A stretch of 64,000 nt of DNA. Origin: an uncultured Alteromonadaceae bacterium (GTDB lineage Bacteria; Pseudomonadota; Gammaproteobacteria; Enterobacterales; Alteromonadaceae). The stretch is from NCBI GenBank assembly GCA_947503265.1, contig CANNDC010000004.1:62001-126000 (forward strand). Reading direction: 5' to 3'. Below the pieces are notes generated by a model that was given only the letters and a program-made list of their open reading frames with translations, had not been told where the DNA came from and searched no databases. Position numbers and translations under genes: made by a program. Positions 52,031 through 61,324 of the stretch are shown here, piece by piece. The number at the start of each line of letters is the position of its first letter. Within the stretch, counting starts at the first letter, position 1.

Positions 52031-53155
52031 CTAATTAATATAGCTCTCGATTATCCCACCACCCAAACACACATCATCCAGATAAAACACGGCTGATTGT
52101 CCTGGTGTGACGGCTTTTTGTGGTTCGTCAAATATAACGGTGACAGTTTCATCGTCTTCAAAAGACAAAATACAAGGAATATCTGCTTGTCGGTATCGCG
52201 TTTTGACTGTGCATCTGAACGTTCCCGTGCTGTCAACTTGTGGATTTTGTCTAGCTACCCAGTGAAGCTGATTGGCTTGTAATCCTTTTGAATACAATGC
52301 AAGGTGATTCGCGCCTTGTCCTACAATCAATACATTGCGTTCAATATCTTTGTCTACTACATACCAGGGATCGTCACCAAATTCTTTCATACCACCAATA
52401 TGAAGACCTTTTCGTTGTCCCAAAGTGTGGTACATCAAACCATCGTGTTCACCAATGACTTGTCCTTCATATGTTTCAATCTTACCCGGTTGAGCGGGCA
52501 AGTATTGGGCTAAAAAGTCTTTGAATTTTCGCTCACCGATAAAACAAATCCCAGTACTGTCTTTTTTATCATGGGTGATTAAGTCTTGCTGTGATGCGAT
52601 TTCTCTTACTTTGGGTTTTTCAATATCACCCACTGGAAAAAGCGTTTTACTAATGTGCTCTTCTGATAAAGTGTACAAAAAGTAACTTTGATCTTTGTTG
52701 GTATCTAGACCTCTAAGCATGGCCCAATGACCATCTCGAAACTCTCTTTGCACGTAATGCCCAGTTGCAATGTAATCGGCACCCAGATCTTCAGCAGCAA
52801 ATTCCAAGAATGCCTTAAATTTAATTTCTTTGTTGCACATGATATCTGGATTTGGCGTGCGGCCAGATTTATATTCTTCGAGAAAGTATTCGAATACATT
52901 ATCCCAATACTCAGCAGCGAAATTAATCGTGTGTAATTCTATTCCTAGTTTATCAGCAACAGCTTGTGCGTCAGATAAATCTTCTGCGGCAGCGCAATAT
53001 TCATCATTGTCGTCCTCTTCCCAATTCTTCATAAACAAGCCTTCAACTTGGTAACCTTGTTGAATTAGCAAATAGGCTGCGACAGAGGAATCCACACCAC
53101 CGGACATGCCGACGATGACTTTTTTACTGGCATTATTTGAATTGGCTGTAGCCAT
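52031..53155 (-). CDS. mnmA: tRNA-specific 2-thiouridylase
   Basis: MnmA adds sulfur to U34 of tRNA-Lys, Glu and Gln with ATP and the TusE relay. The 374-residue product has the PP-loop [16 protein letters not shown] (SGGVDSS 18-24) and the catalytic Cys pair C107 ([12 protein letters not shown]) and C204 ([13 protein letters not shown]). The C-terminal beta domain has [32 protein letters not shown] at the end, and matches the family length. It is the first gene of the mnmA-hflD-purB run. In E. coli the genes beyond mnmA are nudJ and rluE; here the halogenase block occupies that place. Confidence 0.96.
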   Translation of the reverse strand: MATANSNNASKKVIVGMSGGVDSSVAAYLLIQQGYQVEGLFMKNWEEDDNDEYCAAAEDLSDAQAVADKLGIELHTINFAAEYWDNVFEYFLEEYKSGRTPNPDIMCNKEIKFKAFLEFAAEDLGADYIATGHYVQREFRDGHWAMLRGLDTNKDQSYFLYTLSEEHISKTLFPVGDIEKPKVREIASQQDLITHDKKDSTGICFIGERKFKDFLAQYLPAQPGKIETYEGQVIGEHDGLMYHTLGQRKGLHIGGMKEFGDDPWYVVDKDIERNVLIVGQGANHLALYSKGLQANQLHWVARQNPQVDSTGTFRCTVKTRYRQADIPCILSFEDDETVTVIFDEPQKAVTPGQSAVFYLDDVCLGGGIIESYIN

Positions 53156-53240
53156 AAACTTGAGTAACTATTCTCAGCAGAAAATTGGACGCGAAGTCTA
53201 GCAAATTCTCTGCTGCAAATCACCCGCACATTCGCAATTT

Positions 53241-54761
53241 TTAATCCTGATAGGGATTTGGCGCAGCGCAATGTTTAGCAATGAATTCTGCATGAGTTGG
53301 CAGCACGTTGACTGAATTATCGATTACCTGCTTTATATGCATTAACCGTCTTTCCACTTCTTGTTCTGCGAGCGCATCAACTAATGGGTGATATCCTCGT
53401 GGACGAATACCTTGGCCATGCATTACTGCTAGCCAAGAGGTTTCATTAAATAATTCAGAATCTTGACGATATATTCGGCCGTTCGCTTGGTATAAATCAA
53501 TTTTTTCTTGCAAATAATCAGGAATTTCCATGTTTTTGCAGAACGACCAAAAAGGTGAATCTTCCCGTTCAGTGACCTTATAGTGCAAAATAATGAAATC
53601 GCGAATGCGTTCGAGTTCAAGTTGCATTTGGTTGTTGTATGTATCGATATCAATCTGATCAAAAGAAGTATGCGGGAATAAGCCCAGTAATTTCGCTACT
53701 GAAGCCTGAATAAGGTGCAGGCCTGTTGACTCGAGTGGTTCAATGAAGCCAGCTGACAAACCTACAGCAACACAGTTTTTGTGCCAAAACTTCTCTCTAA
53801 TACCGGTTTTCCAACGAAGCTTATTGGGATCGTTTAAAGGCTCGTTTTCCATATTTTGCATGAGTATATCTACTGCACTAGAGTCATCTAAATATTGACT
53901 AGAATAGACATAACCATTGCCGATTCTATGTTGCAGAGGAATACGCCATGTCCAACCAACATCTTGGGCTGTGGAACGTGTATAAGCATGAATTGGGTTT
54001 TTAGGCAAACAAGGCATAGCAACTGCACTATCGCAAGGTAACCAGTTACTCCAATCTTTGTATCCCACTTTGAGTGCCTTTTCGATTAACAAGCCTCTAA
54101 AACCGGAACAATCAATAAAAAGATCACCTTCTATTTGTTGGCCATTTTCTAAGACTAGGTGATCGATAAAGCCACTTTCATGGCGCAGGACCACGTCAGC
54201 AACTTTTCCTTCAATTCTCTTCGTTCCGCGTGATTCGGCTAGCTTACGCAAATATTTTGCGTATAAGGTGGCATCAAAATGAAATGCATAGGCTATTTTC
54301 GAAAGAGGGGAGTTACCACGATTCTGAGGTCGACTGAAACGCCCTTGTTTGGCCGCTACGGCAGCCAATGAGAACTCCTCGATATCTGGCGCTTTGCCAG
54401 CTTTAAACATCTTCAACCAATAGTGATGAAATTGTATGGCGTCCATGTCTGTGCCATGGCTACCAAAGGGATGCATGTAGCTATGTCCTTTTCGCGTCCA
54501 ATCTTTGAACTCGATGCCCAGCTTAAACGTGGCTTGGGTTTCTCTAATAAACTCATTTTCATCAATACCTAAAATATCATTGAATAGAGAAATTTGCGGG
54601 ATAGTTGCCTCGCCAACTGACACTGTACCTATCGCATCAGATTCTATAAGAGTAATACTGGCATATTGGTTTTTAAGAACAGTTGATAAGGCGGATGCTG
54701 TCATCCAACCTGCGCTGCCACCGCCAACGATTACGATATTTTTTATTGCTTGAACTGTCAT
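53241..54761 (-). CDS. Flavin-dependent tryptophan-halogenase-family protein (distal copy)
   Basis: A 506-residue FAD-dependent halogenase homologue. The FAD motif is VIVGGGSAGWMTASAL (10-25), with the family pattern VSVGEATIP (48-56). The catalytic Lys of PrnA (K79) corresponds to K80 in ATFKLGIEF, and the catalytic Glu region is SAGFIEPLESTG (336-347, E341). VGWTWRIPLQHRIG (268-281) is the family WxWxIP motif. The family chlorinates or brominates indoles through HOCl/HOBr carried by the lysine. In TBDR-linked forms such as BrvH of Brevundimonas the natural substrate is open. It is the last gene of the receptor/halogenase operon, with a four-base overlap with the gene before it. Confidence 0.9.
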   Translation of the reverse strand: MTVQAIKNIVIVGGGSAGWMTASALSTVLKNQYASITLIESDAIGTVSVGEATIPQISLFNDILGIDENEFIRETQATFKLGIEFKDWTRKGHSYMHPFGSHGTDMDAIQFHHYWLKMFKAGKAPDIEEFSLAAVAAKQGRFSRPQNRGNSPLSKIAYAFHFDATLYAKYLRKLAESRGTKRIEGKVADVVLRHESGFIDHLVLENGQQIEGDLFIDCSGFRGLLIEKALKVGYKDWSNWLPCDSAVAMPCLPKNPIHAYTRSTAQDVGWTWRIPLQHRIGNGYVYSSQYLDDSSAVDILMQNMENEPLNDPNKLRWKTGIREKFWHKNCVAVGLSAGFIEPLESTGLHLIQASVAKLLGLFPHTSFDQIDIDTYNNQMQLELERIRDFIILHYKVTEREDSPFWSFCKNMEIPDYLQEKIDLYQANGRIYRQDSELFNETSWLAVMHGQGIRPRGYHPLVDALAEQEVERRLMHIKQVIDNSVNVLPTHAEFIAKHCAAPNPYQD

Positions 54762-56083
54762 AGGTACCTCGACAAATAGCGTTCTAGATATTCTTTGTGA
54801 TTCGGTAATGCCATAGCGCTTTGTTTAAACTGTGATTGCACTCTATTAACCAAGCTAGACAGAGCCTCTTCATTGAGCAAGTGCGCATTGCCACTCTCAC
54901 TCTGAGGAAGGTAGTTAAACGCTAATAATAGGTTTTCCATAATGGCTTGGTCAAACAATGGTGTTTCAGCTTCTTCAATCATGCCGCAATGGACAAAGTT
55001 ATTAATTAGCGCATCACATTGCGCAGAATTAGATGCATTTTTACCGGATAAATACAAAGGTAATAGGGCTCTCAATCTGCACGTTGCATTGATTTCCTGT
55101 AAGTTATTTTTGATAACATTTTGAGTGTTTGACAACCAACCTTGGTTGGTGGGAAGCATCTGACTAAGACGTGAAATATACTGCCTAATTGTCGTTATTC
55201 CCATGTCTGCACAGAGCATCATACTTGCTGGCAAATGCATTGATAAAGATTGTGAGCTAGTCTGAACATCAACTTGTACTTTAACTATCTTGGCTATCGT
55301 GGAAGTATTCAATCGCCAAGAACTTGCTGTAGTGCGGCCAAAATGGGTTATACCAAATCCTTGTTCAGAAACGGATAGTTCGCATGCAAGTGAACCGCTG
55401 GTATTGTTAGACGTTTTAATATTGGCGGATGCCATAGCGTCAGTAAAGTTGTTACCTAGTAGTGAAATAGACAAAACTGAGGAAGTCGATGTGTCTGAGG
55501 TGCCTTCTAAGTTACCGGTGAACTCTCGTGGGTTAGAACACTTGCTCTGTATAACTTCACACAAACCTTCAACATTGAGTTGAACGCCATATTCGAGGGT
55601 GGATAAAATATTAGTGGGGGAATTCACGGGGTGAGAAAAATGATTGGTTTTCCAACACTGGCCATTAAGTGAATATAATGCGGTAGAGTGTTGTTGAAAA
55701 TTACTTTGGTGTTGATTCTCACGCATGAATCTAGCAGCTAAATTAGCTCCTCTAGCTCCTTCAACTGGTGCCAATAGCGGAGCAAAACCACAAAACGTTT
55801 CTTGCTTTATCCCTAGCCAATTTTTAAATGACCAGCCTAGACAAAACGCTCCATCAGATTTTGCTAATACCTGAGTTTCATCCAAACCTAGACTTAACAA
55901 CCAAGACCATTCTTCTGGCGAAATGGTTAGATACTTAGGAAGGCAATCGGCCTCTAGTGCTGTGGGTCTAATCTCAATCGAAGAGGTGAAGTGTGTATGC
56001 TTAAGCAAAGACTGCATAGCCAACAGCATAATCAATCCATGCAACTGACTGTTTTTATCGCAAATAATATTAACGTGAGACAT
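54758..56083 (-). CDS. Degenerate halogenase-like protein (probable pseudo-enzyme)
   Basis: A 441-residue protein that by eye can be laid along its halogenase neighbours over much of its length. LGLDETQVLAKSDGAF CLGWSFKNW (residues 65-89) matches LGIDENEFIRETQATF KLGIEFKDW gap-free (10 of 25 identical), and the ending LPNHKEYLERYL matches MPSHEEFLSHV. Yet the FAD triad GGGxAGW reads CDKNSQLHG, GEATIP is absent, the catalytic Lys is Cys 81, and FIEPLEST reads MMLCADMG. So FAD binding and halogenation should be lost. The ATG at 56083 has GAGGA upstream. It overlaps the preceding gene by 14 bases and the next by 4, and the frame is intact over 1.3 kb, so it is a retained gene. Role: perhaps a partner of the active copies. 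Confidence 0.75.
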   Translation of the reverse strand: MSHVNIICDKNSQLHGLIMLLAMQSLLKHTHFTSSIEIRPTALEADCLPKYLTISPEEWSWLLSLGLDETQVLAKSDGAFCLGWSFKNWLGIKQETFCGFAPLLAPVEGARGANLAARFMRENQHQSNFQQHSTALYSLNGQCWKTNHFSHPVNSPTNILSTLEYGVQLNVEGLCEVIQSKCSNPREFTGNLEGTSDTSTSSVLSISLLGNNFTDAMASANIKTSNNTSGSLACELSVSEQGFGITHFGRTTASSWRLNTSTIAKIVKVQVDVQTSSQSLSMHLPASMMLCADMGITTIRQYISRLSQMLPTNQGWLSNTQNVIKNNLQEINATCRLRALLPLYLSGKNASNSAQCDALINNFVHCGMIEEAETPLFDQAIMENLLLAFNYLPQSESGNAHLLNEEALSSLVNRVQSQFKQSAMALPNHKEYLERYLSRYL

Positions 56084-57569
56084 GAGATAAAAATTCCTCA
56101 TGTGACGGCATACTTTCAACGTGACTGGCGATCTTTGATGACATTTCTGTCAGTAGTGGAGCAACAGATTGCTCAGTTAAGGCTGAAGCCCTGAAGTCTG
56201 TATTATCAGGTATTTTACCTTGTCCAATTAACACGGCTAACCAGGACGGAAATAAAAATAGACCGTTCTTGTAAGTATTGATGGTTGCAGATTCCTGCCA
56301 TATCGCTAATTGTTCTTGTAAAGAATGGGGGAGTGACATAGTTCTGCAATGGTCCCAAAACGCTTCGCCAAATCGTTCGTTGGCATAGTAATGCAGAATT
56401 AAAAAATCACGTACGCGATTCATCTCTGTATCCATGTGACGATTAAACGCCAATGCTTTGTTTTGCATAGCAGATTGATCTGGAAATAAATCGACTAATT
56501 TCATGATCCCAGCTTGAATTAAATAGATACTAGTGGATTCAAGTGGTTCAAGAAAACCACTGCTTAGACCAATTGAAACACAATTGTTTATCCACATGCT
56601 TTTACGTTTACCCGTTATGAAACCAAGTGGTTTGGGATCAGCAAGCGGTTCGCCGGGTAAGTTGCTTAGCAAGGTATCTAGTGCCTGTTCAGGCTCGATA
56701 TACTTGTCACAGTAGACAATGCCGTTTCCTATTCTATGTTGTAGCGGAATTTGCCACTGCCAACCGGCTCCATGGGCAATTGATTTTGTATAAGGAATTG
56801 GCTGAGAATTTTTTTTACAAGGCACAGCCCAGGCCTTGTTGCAGGGCAGCCAATGAGTCCAGTCCTCATAACCTGAGTGCATTACACGCTCGATTAATTT
56901 ACCGACAAATCCTGAACAATCGATAAAAAAATCGCCCTGTATACGTTGACCAGACTCAAGAACAATGGCGTTGATTCCGTTATCGCTAGATCGTACTAAT
57001 ACATCAACAACTTTACCTTCAGTCCGCTTTACTCCTCTGGCTTCGGCGAATTGACGCAGAAACTGAGCATATTTACCTGCATCTATGTGGTACGCGTAAC
57101 CATACTGATTTAATAGAAGATCACCATTTTCGTCAGGTACAGAAAACTTTCTCTGGGCGCACATTTGGATGCAAGGAGCGAATTTGCTGAGGTGTTCGAC
57201 ATTACCTTTACTTAAGAGCACATGATGGAATGGGATTCCGGCGATATTTGAACCATAATCACCAAAGGGATGAATATAGGCTTGACCTCGAGCACGCCAA
57301 TTAACAAATTCAATTCCTAATTTAATTGTCGCTTGGGTTTGTTTGATGAATGTGGACTCGTCAATACCCAAGCGTTGATTAAAAAAGCGTAAGTGAGGTA
57401 GAGTTGCTTCGCCGACACCGACTGTGCCAATGTTATCAGATTCAACCAATTCAATTTGGTATTTGGACTCAGGCAACAACCTAGAAAGCGCTGCTGCCGT
57501 CATCCATCCTGCGGTACCACCACCAAGAATAACTATCTTGGATACTGCTTGGTTTTGCGCAATGGGCAT
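56070..57569 (-). CDS. Flavin-dependent tryptophan-halogenase-family protein (proximal copy)
   Basis: A 499-residue FAD-dependent halogenase homologue with intact motifs: VILGGGTAGWMTAAAL (13-28), VGVGEATLP (50-58), the catalytic Lys 83 in ATIKLGIEF, AGWQWQIPLQHRIGNG, and SSGFLEPLESTSIYLI with the catalytic Glu. It shares much sequence with the distal copy (for example the HRIGNG and EPLEST segments), so the two arose by duplication, with the degenerate middle gene probably the third product. It follows the TonB receptor by 25 bases. No flavin reductase, which must supply FADH2, is encoded near, so a general cellular reductase is presumed. Confidence 0.9.
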   Translation of the reverse strand: MPIAQNQAVSKIVILGGGTAGWMTAAALSRLLPESKYQIELVESDNIGTVGVGEATLPHLRFFNQRLGIDESTFIKQTQATIKLGIEFVNWRARGQAYIHPFGDYGSNIAGIPFHHVLLSKGNVEHLSKFAPCIQMCAQRKFSVPDENGDLLLNQYGYAYHIDAGKYAQFLRQFAEARGVKRTEGKVVDVLVRSSDNGINAIVLESGQRIQGDFFIDCSGFVGKLIERVMHSGYEDWTHWLPCNKAWAVPCKKNSQPIPYTKSIAHGAGWQWQIPLQHRIGNGIVYCDKYIEPEQALDTLLSNLPGEPLADPKPLGFITGKRKSMWINNCVSIGLSSGFLEPLESTSIYLIQAGIMKLVDLFPDQSAMQNKALAFNRHMDTEMNRVRDFLILHYYANERFGEAFWDHCRTMSLPHSLQEQLAIWQESATINTYKNGLFLFPSWLAVLIGQGKIPDNTDFRASALTEQSVAPLLTEMSSKIASHVESMPSHEEFLSHVSR

Positions 57570-57594
57570 TAAACTACCTCTTATTATTATTTGT

Positions 57595-60579
57595 TTAGAA
57601 AACTCCTCTTAACACGAGGCTTACTCTACGGTCACTGACAAACGCTCCGCGTAGACGTCTATCACCTTGCTGATTAATTTGCATGGTCGTTTTAGTCACT
57701 TCATCTGACAAGTTAGTACCTTGCAATCCAACCTTGAGGTTTTCATTTATATCATAAAATACCGACGCATCTAAGAAACCTATGGCTTCGTTGTATATTG
57801 GAAGTTCAGTTATAACGTCACGTGTCGTCAGCAAATGCTCCGAACGCCAATTGTAAGCAATACGCGCGTTCCAACCATACTTCTCGTACATTAGCACAAG
57901 GTTGGCATTGTCTTCGGACAACCCTTCAAGTGGCAAACCGGTGAACTCAGCTTCACTTTGACCCGGGTTTGGATTGTCTGCCGACAAATTTGCATTCGGA
58001 GAGCCTTCTTCATCAACATAGGTGTAATTGGCCTGTATGCCAATTCCGTCGAATGGTTCAGGTAACATATCAAAGAATTGCTGATAGGCAATTTCAAATC
58101 CTTGAACTTTACCAGAATCACCATTAGTCGGGCCCGCTATTTGTACCGTTTGGGTTGAGCCGTTATTGGTTAGTTGAACGTTTCTAACGCCATTAATAAA
58201 GTAGTTTTCTAAGTCTTTATAGAATACTGCGGCTGTTATTGAACCTACGGGCGCAAAGTACCACTCTAAAGTTACATCAAAGGTGGTTGCTTCAAGCGGT
58301 TTGAGTTCTGGGTTACCTGTCTGGGCAATGTATCGTCCAATCGTTGAAGAAACCAGATCCGGCTGACCATCACCATCTAGGTCTTCTCCGACCACGTTCA
58401 TTCTATCCTCTTCACCAATTTCGACGGCATTACGTAAATTACCTAATGAGGGCAGGGTCACTGATTCTGAAAATCCAAAACGGAATATAAGATCTTCAGC
58501 CAAGTTTAATTTTACGTTCAAACTTGGTAGGGCTTTGTTAAAGGTACCGCTACTAGTAAGGGGTCTCGATGCGGCATTACCGAATGCTTTTTGATCATCA
58601 GGTAAGAAATTATCTCGTTCAGTTGGATCATTCGGGTCATCTGGAACATTATCTGGGAAGGTCAGGAAACCGTCAGTTTCATTTTCGATACGAATATACC
58701 GTACGCCTGCGTTACCAGAAAACTCCATGTCTCCTAGCTCACCAGCAAAGTTAAATTTAACGTAAGCTGCAGTATTGGTTTCTTCTGTTGTATTGATTTC
58801 GTTTGGAATAAAATCGCCGTCAGCATTACCTCTGGCAGATAGAGGGGTCCAGCCGCCACCTCGAATCGTGCTTTCAAGTGCACTAAAGGCATTTCGATAA
58901 TCTTTCACAACATCGATATTCGGGAAGAGAAAGTTTGGACCACCGTCTACTGTTAACACACCACCACGACTGAAGTTATCAAAAGAGACTTCTTCATTGA
59001 GTGAAGGATCAACCGTGTCTACCCATGCGATTCCATTCCATGCTTCAGAAATGTTACCCCAATTGTAAGTCGATTGGCGGGTTGTTTGATCACGTTTTGC
59101 GTATCGAACTCCAGCTTGAGCTGAAGTCAAGAAACCATCATCAAAGGTATACTTTGCATCAAATCTGGCTGCAACTTCTTCACCTTCGTTGTCCGATATA
59201 TGGTCCATAGAACTGCGCATATAGGTGCGACTTGGGTCAGTGAAGTGATTGGACGATCTGTCTGTATCACCACCATTATAGTTTGGCTCGTAGAAATCGA
59301 TAATAGGTTTATCACCCTGAGTCAAATCTAAGCCAACTACAATGTCAGTGCCATTCATGATGGAGTAATCTAACACCTCATTGGTTCCTTCGACAAATTG
59401 CAAGTCAAAGTTAAATGCCCATTCATCATTTGGCGCATATTTGACGTTAAAGCTTAGATCTTCAACTGTCGATTCATTGTCTCTGAAACGTGTCTGCAAA
59501 ACATGGTTATTACCAAATATCCCACCAGGGGTTCTGTCGCCATCATTTCCACGCCATCCGGCGGTTGAGGTAATGACTCCGTTTTCGAAGAAACCAGAAT
59601 TATCGTAGTCAAATTCAGTACCATCTACGGGCACTAAGTTTTGGGTATTGTCGTCATCAAATTCAATTGCGCGTTCTGTCCAAGTAAGTTGCGAGTCTGA
59701 GCGAATATATTCAGCGGTTGCTTTGATTGTGTCGTCAGGGCTTTGCCATTGCAGAACAGCTGCAAAACCTGAACGAGTTCGGTCATCTTGTTTTCTGGTT
59801 AAACGAGCGGTTTCAGGCACTTGCCCGCTAACGTTGTTTTGTGAAAAGTATTTACCCACCATTGCACCATCAGACTGAGCTTTAAGTTCTGAATGTGATG
59901 CATTTACCAGCACACCAAATTTACCATTGTCATTTTCAAAGACATTGGAATATAGCGCTGAAAAGGTAGGAGTAGACTCTTCAATAAAATCTGCATAAGT
60001 CACATCGGCAGAAAATGCAATTAGTTGACCATCTGTATCGAAGGGCTTTTTAGTGATTAGGTTAACAGTACCCGCGATACCACCTTCAATCATGTCAGCC
60101 GTAGTATTTTTAAATACCTCTACAGATCCCATTAATTCCGGGGGAACGTCTTGAAAGCTCAGGCCACGTCCTGAATCAGCAGTAAAGCTATCGCGACCAT
60201 TAAATTCACTTCGTACGTGAGTTAAACCTCGAATAACTACGCCACTGCCTTCAGTACCAAAATGATCAGGATCATTAGCGCCAGCAAAGCGGCCCATGGT
60301 TACACCGGGAAGTCGAGATATTGCTTCCAATACTGAACGGTCTGGAAAACCACCAATATCGCTAGCATCTATAGCATCAACAACGGTTTCTGAGAATCGT
60401 TTTATATTTTGTGCATTGAATAAATCTGCTCGAGTACCGCTGACGTTAATGACCTCGACTGAATCATCCGTCACTTCGCCAGATTCTTGGTCAGCTTCTT
60501 GAGCATAAAGTGGTGTGCTTAGTATGCTCATAACTGCTGTAGCTAGCAGTGAGCGTTTTCCAAGTTTTTGCATTTTCAT
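57595..60579 (-). CDS. TonB-dependent receptor, large Xanthomonas/Caulobacter type
   Basis: A 994-residue outer-membrane receptor with signal peptide (1-27, ending LYAQ), a TonB-box-like VEVINVSGTR (41-50), a plug domain with ISRLPGVTMGRFAGAND, VVIRGLTHVRSEFNGRDSF and MGSVEVFKNTTADMIEGGIA GTVNLITKKPFD (the TIGR01782 pattern), and a long barrel with a C-terminal Phe. I use the ATG at 60579, with GAGGG upstream, because the protein then starts MKMQKLGKRSLLATAVMS with a proper signal peptide; an upstream ATG at 60657 would mask it. In other bacteria receptors of this type often lead halogenase gene groups and import sugars or aromatic compounds. It leads the operon with the halogenases. Confidence 0.92.
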   Translation of the reverse strand: MKMQKLGKRSLLATAVMSILSTPLYAQEADQESGEVTDDSVEVINVSGTRADLFNAQNIKRFSETVVDAIDASDIGGFPDRSVLEAISRLPGVTMGRFAGANDPDHFGTEGSGVVIRGLTHVRSEFNGRDSFTADSGRGLSFQDVPPELMGSVEVFKNTTADMIEGGIAGTVNLITKKPFDTDGQLIAFSADVTYADFIEESTPTFSALYSNVFENDNGKFGVLVNASHSELKAQSDGAMVGKYFSQNNVSGQVPETARLTRKQDDRTRSGFAAVLQWQSPDDTIKATAEYIRSDSQLTWTERAIEFDDDNTQNLVPVDGTEFDYDNSGFFENGVITSTAGWRGNDGDRTPGGIFGNNHVLQTRFRDNESTVEDLSFNVKYAPNDEWAFNFDLQFVEGTNEVLDYSIMNGTDIVVGLDLTQGDKPIIDFYEPNYNGGDTDRSSNHFTDPSRTYMRSSMDHISDNEGEEVAARFDAKYTFDDGFLTSAQAGVRYAKRDQTTRQSTYNWGNISEAWNGIAWVDTVDPSLNEEVSFDNFSRGGVLTVDGGPNFLFPNIDVVKDYRNAFSALESTIRGGGWTPLSARGNADGDFIPNEINTTEETNTAAYVKFNFAGELGDMEFSGNAGVRYIRIENETDGFLTFPDNVPDDPNDPTERDNFLPDDQKAFGNAASRPLTSSGTFNKALPSLNVKLNLAEDLIFRFGFSESVTLPSLGNLRNAVEIGEEDRMNVVGEDLDGDGQPDLVSSTIGRYIAQTGNPELKPLEATTFDVTLEWYFAPVGSITAAVFYKDLENYFINGVRNVQLTNNGSTQTVQIAGPTNGDSGKVQGFEIAYQQFFDMLPEPFDGIGIQANYTYVDEEGSPNANLSADNPNPGQSEAEFTGLPLEGLSEDNANLVLMYEKYGWNARIAYNWRSEHLLTTRDVITELPIYNEAIGFLDASVFYDINENLKVGLQGTNLSDEVTKTTMQINQQGDRRLRGAFVSDRRVSLVLRGVF

Positions 60580-61324
60580 AGTGCCCTCACATGTTTTTAT
60601 TTTTTGTTTTAACCCCTTCAGAAGGGAAGGTTCCATTATTAATTCAGTTAACGTCATTGTTATTTTTTAACCTAAATTCGAATTTAGGTGATTTCGAGAT
60701 AGCGCTTTCTCGAACAGTTAAAATCAATACCACTCCTCACAATTATTCCCTAAATACTCAATGAAGCCGCGTCCCTGCTAGTCAGAGGCGAGCTATTAAG
60801 TCGAAAATATAGTGTGCTTTTGCTTGGTCTTTTTTGCTGAAAATGGTACATACTGGGCAAAAATAAGACGCAGGAGAAGTGATAGTGATTCGGCGTACCT
60901 TTCCTATGAAAGAAACGCATATACTTACTTGTTTTGTAAATCTTGATGTTAATACTGTGTTAATTTTTCTTTCAGAAGATATGCTCGAGTATAAAGGAAC
61001 AATAGAAAAATAAACCATTTTTTTTACTAACCACGTTAAGTTGTAGTGCGACGTTACTAGGCATAACTTATGCGTATTGCAGCAGACACAAACATAATTG
61101 CGATTAATAAAATTGGATTTTACTACTTCTAAAAAAGCCATCTTTATTCTCTTGTCTAGTTGTTAGCGTTTTACCTGCTTCCTGCTTTCTGGCAGACTTA
61201 CTAACGGCTAGTTTGTAAATTTTATGTATCAAGTATTGCCCAAGAATCGAATAATATGTTAATAAAAATTCGGATCTCATTGCAGTAAAATCGGCGTTGT
61301 GAATGTTTTTGGAGGAATTTTTGA
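60580..61324. other. Long divergent intergenic region between the TonB receptor and the PAS-AraC regulator
   Basis: These 745 bases hold no gene I can support. The left quarter has the paired palindromes at 60670-60714. The rest is AT-rich; a minus-strand open frame (60782-61141) does not look like a real protein. A long divergent region with palindromes would suit regulated promoters in both directions, and possibly an untranslated leader. Confidence 0.5.
60670..60714. promoter_or_regulatory. Paired palindromes upstream of the halogenase/TonB receptor operon
   Basis: Site 1 is a perfect 20-bp palindrome, ACCTAAATTCGAATTTAGGT (60670-60689). Site 2 spans 60693-60714: TTCGAGA (60693-60699) and TCTCGAA (60708-60714) flank T-AGCGCT-T, giving 10 of 11 symmetric pairs. 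Together they lie 91-135 bases upstream of the receptor ATG. The AGCGCT core resembles LacI-family operators; the neighbour regulator is of AraC type, so the binding protein is uncertain. Confidence 0.6.

Noticed and set aside
60782-61141. Minus-strand open frame of 119 codons in the region between the TonB receptor and the PAS-AraC gene
   Set aside because: It has an ATG but only a weak ribosome binding site, an odd Cys- and aromatic-rich composition, no recognisable motif, and lies in a region whose palindromes point to regulation.
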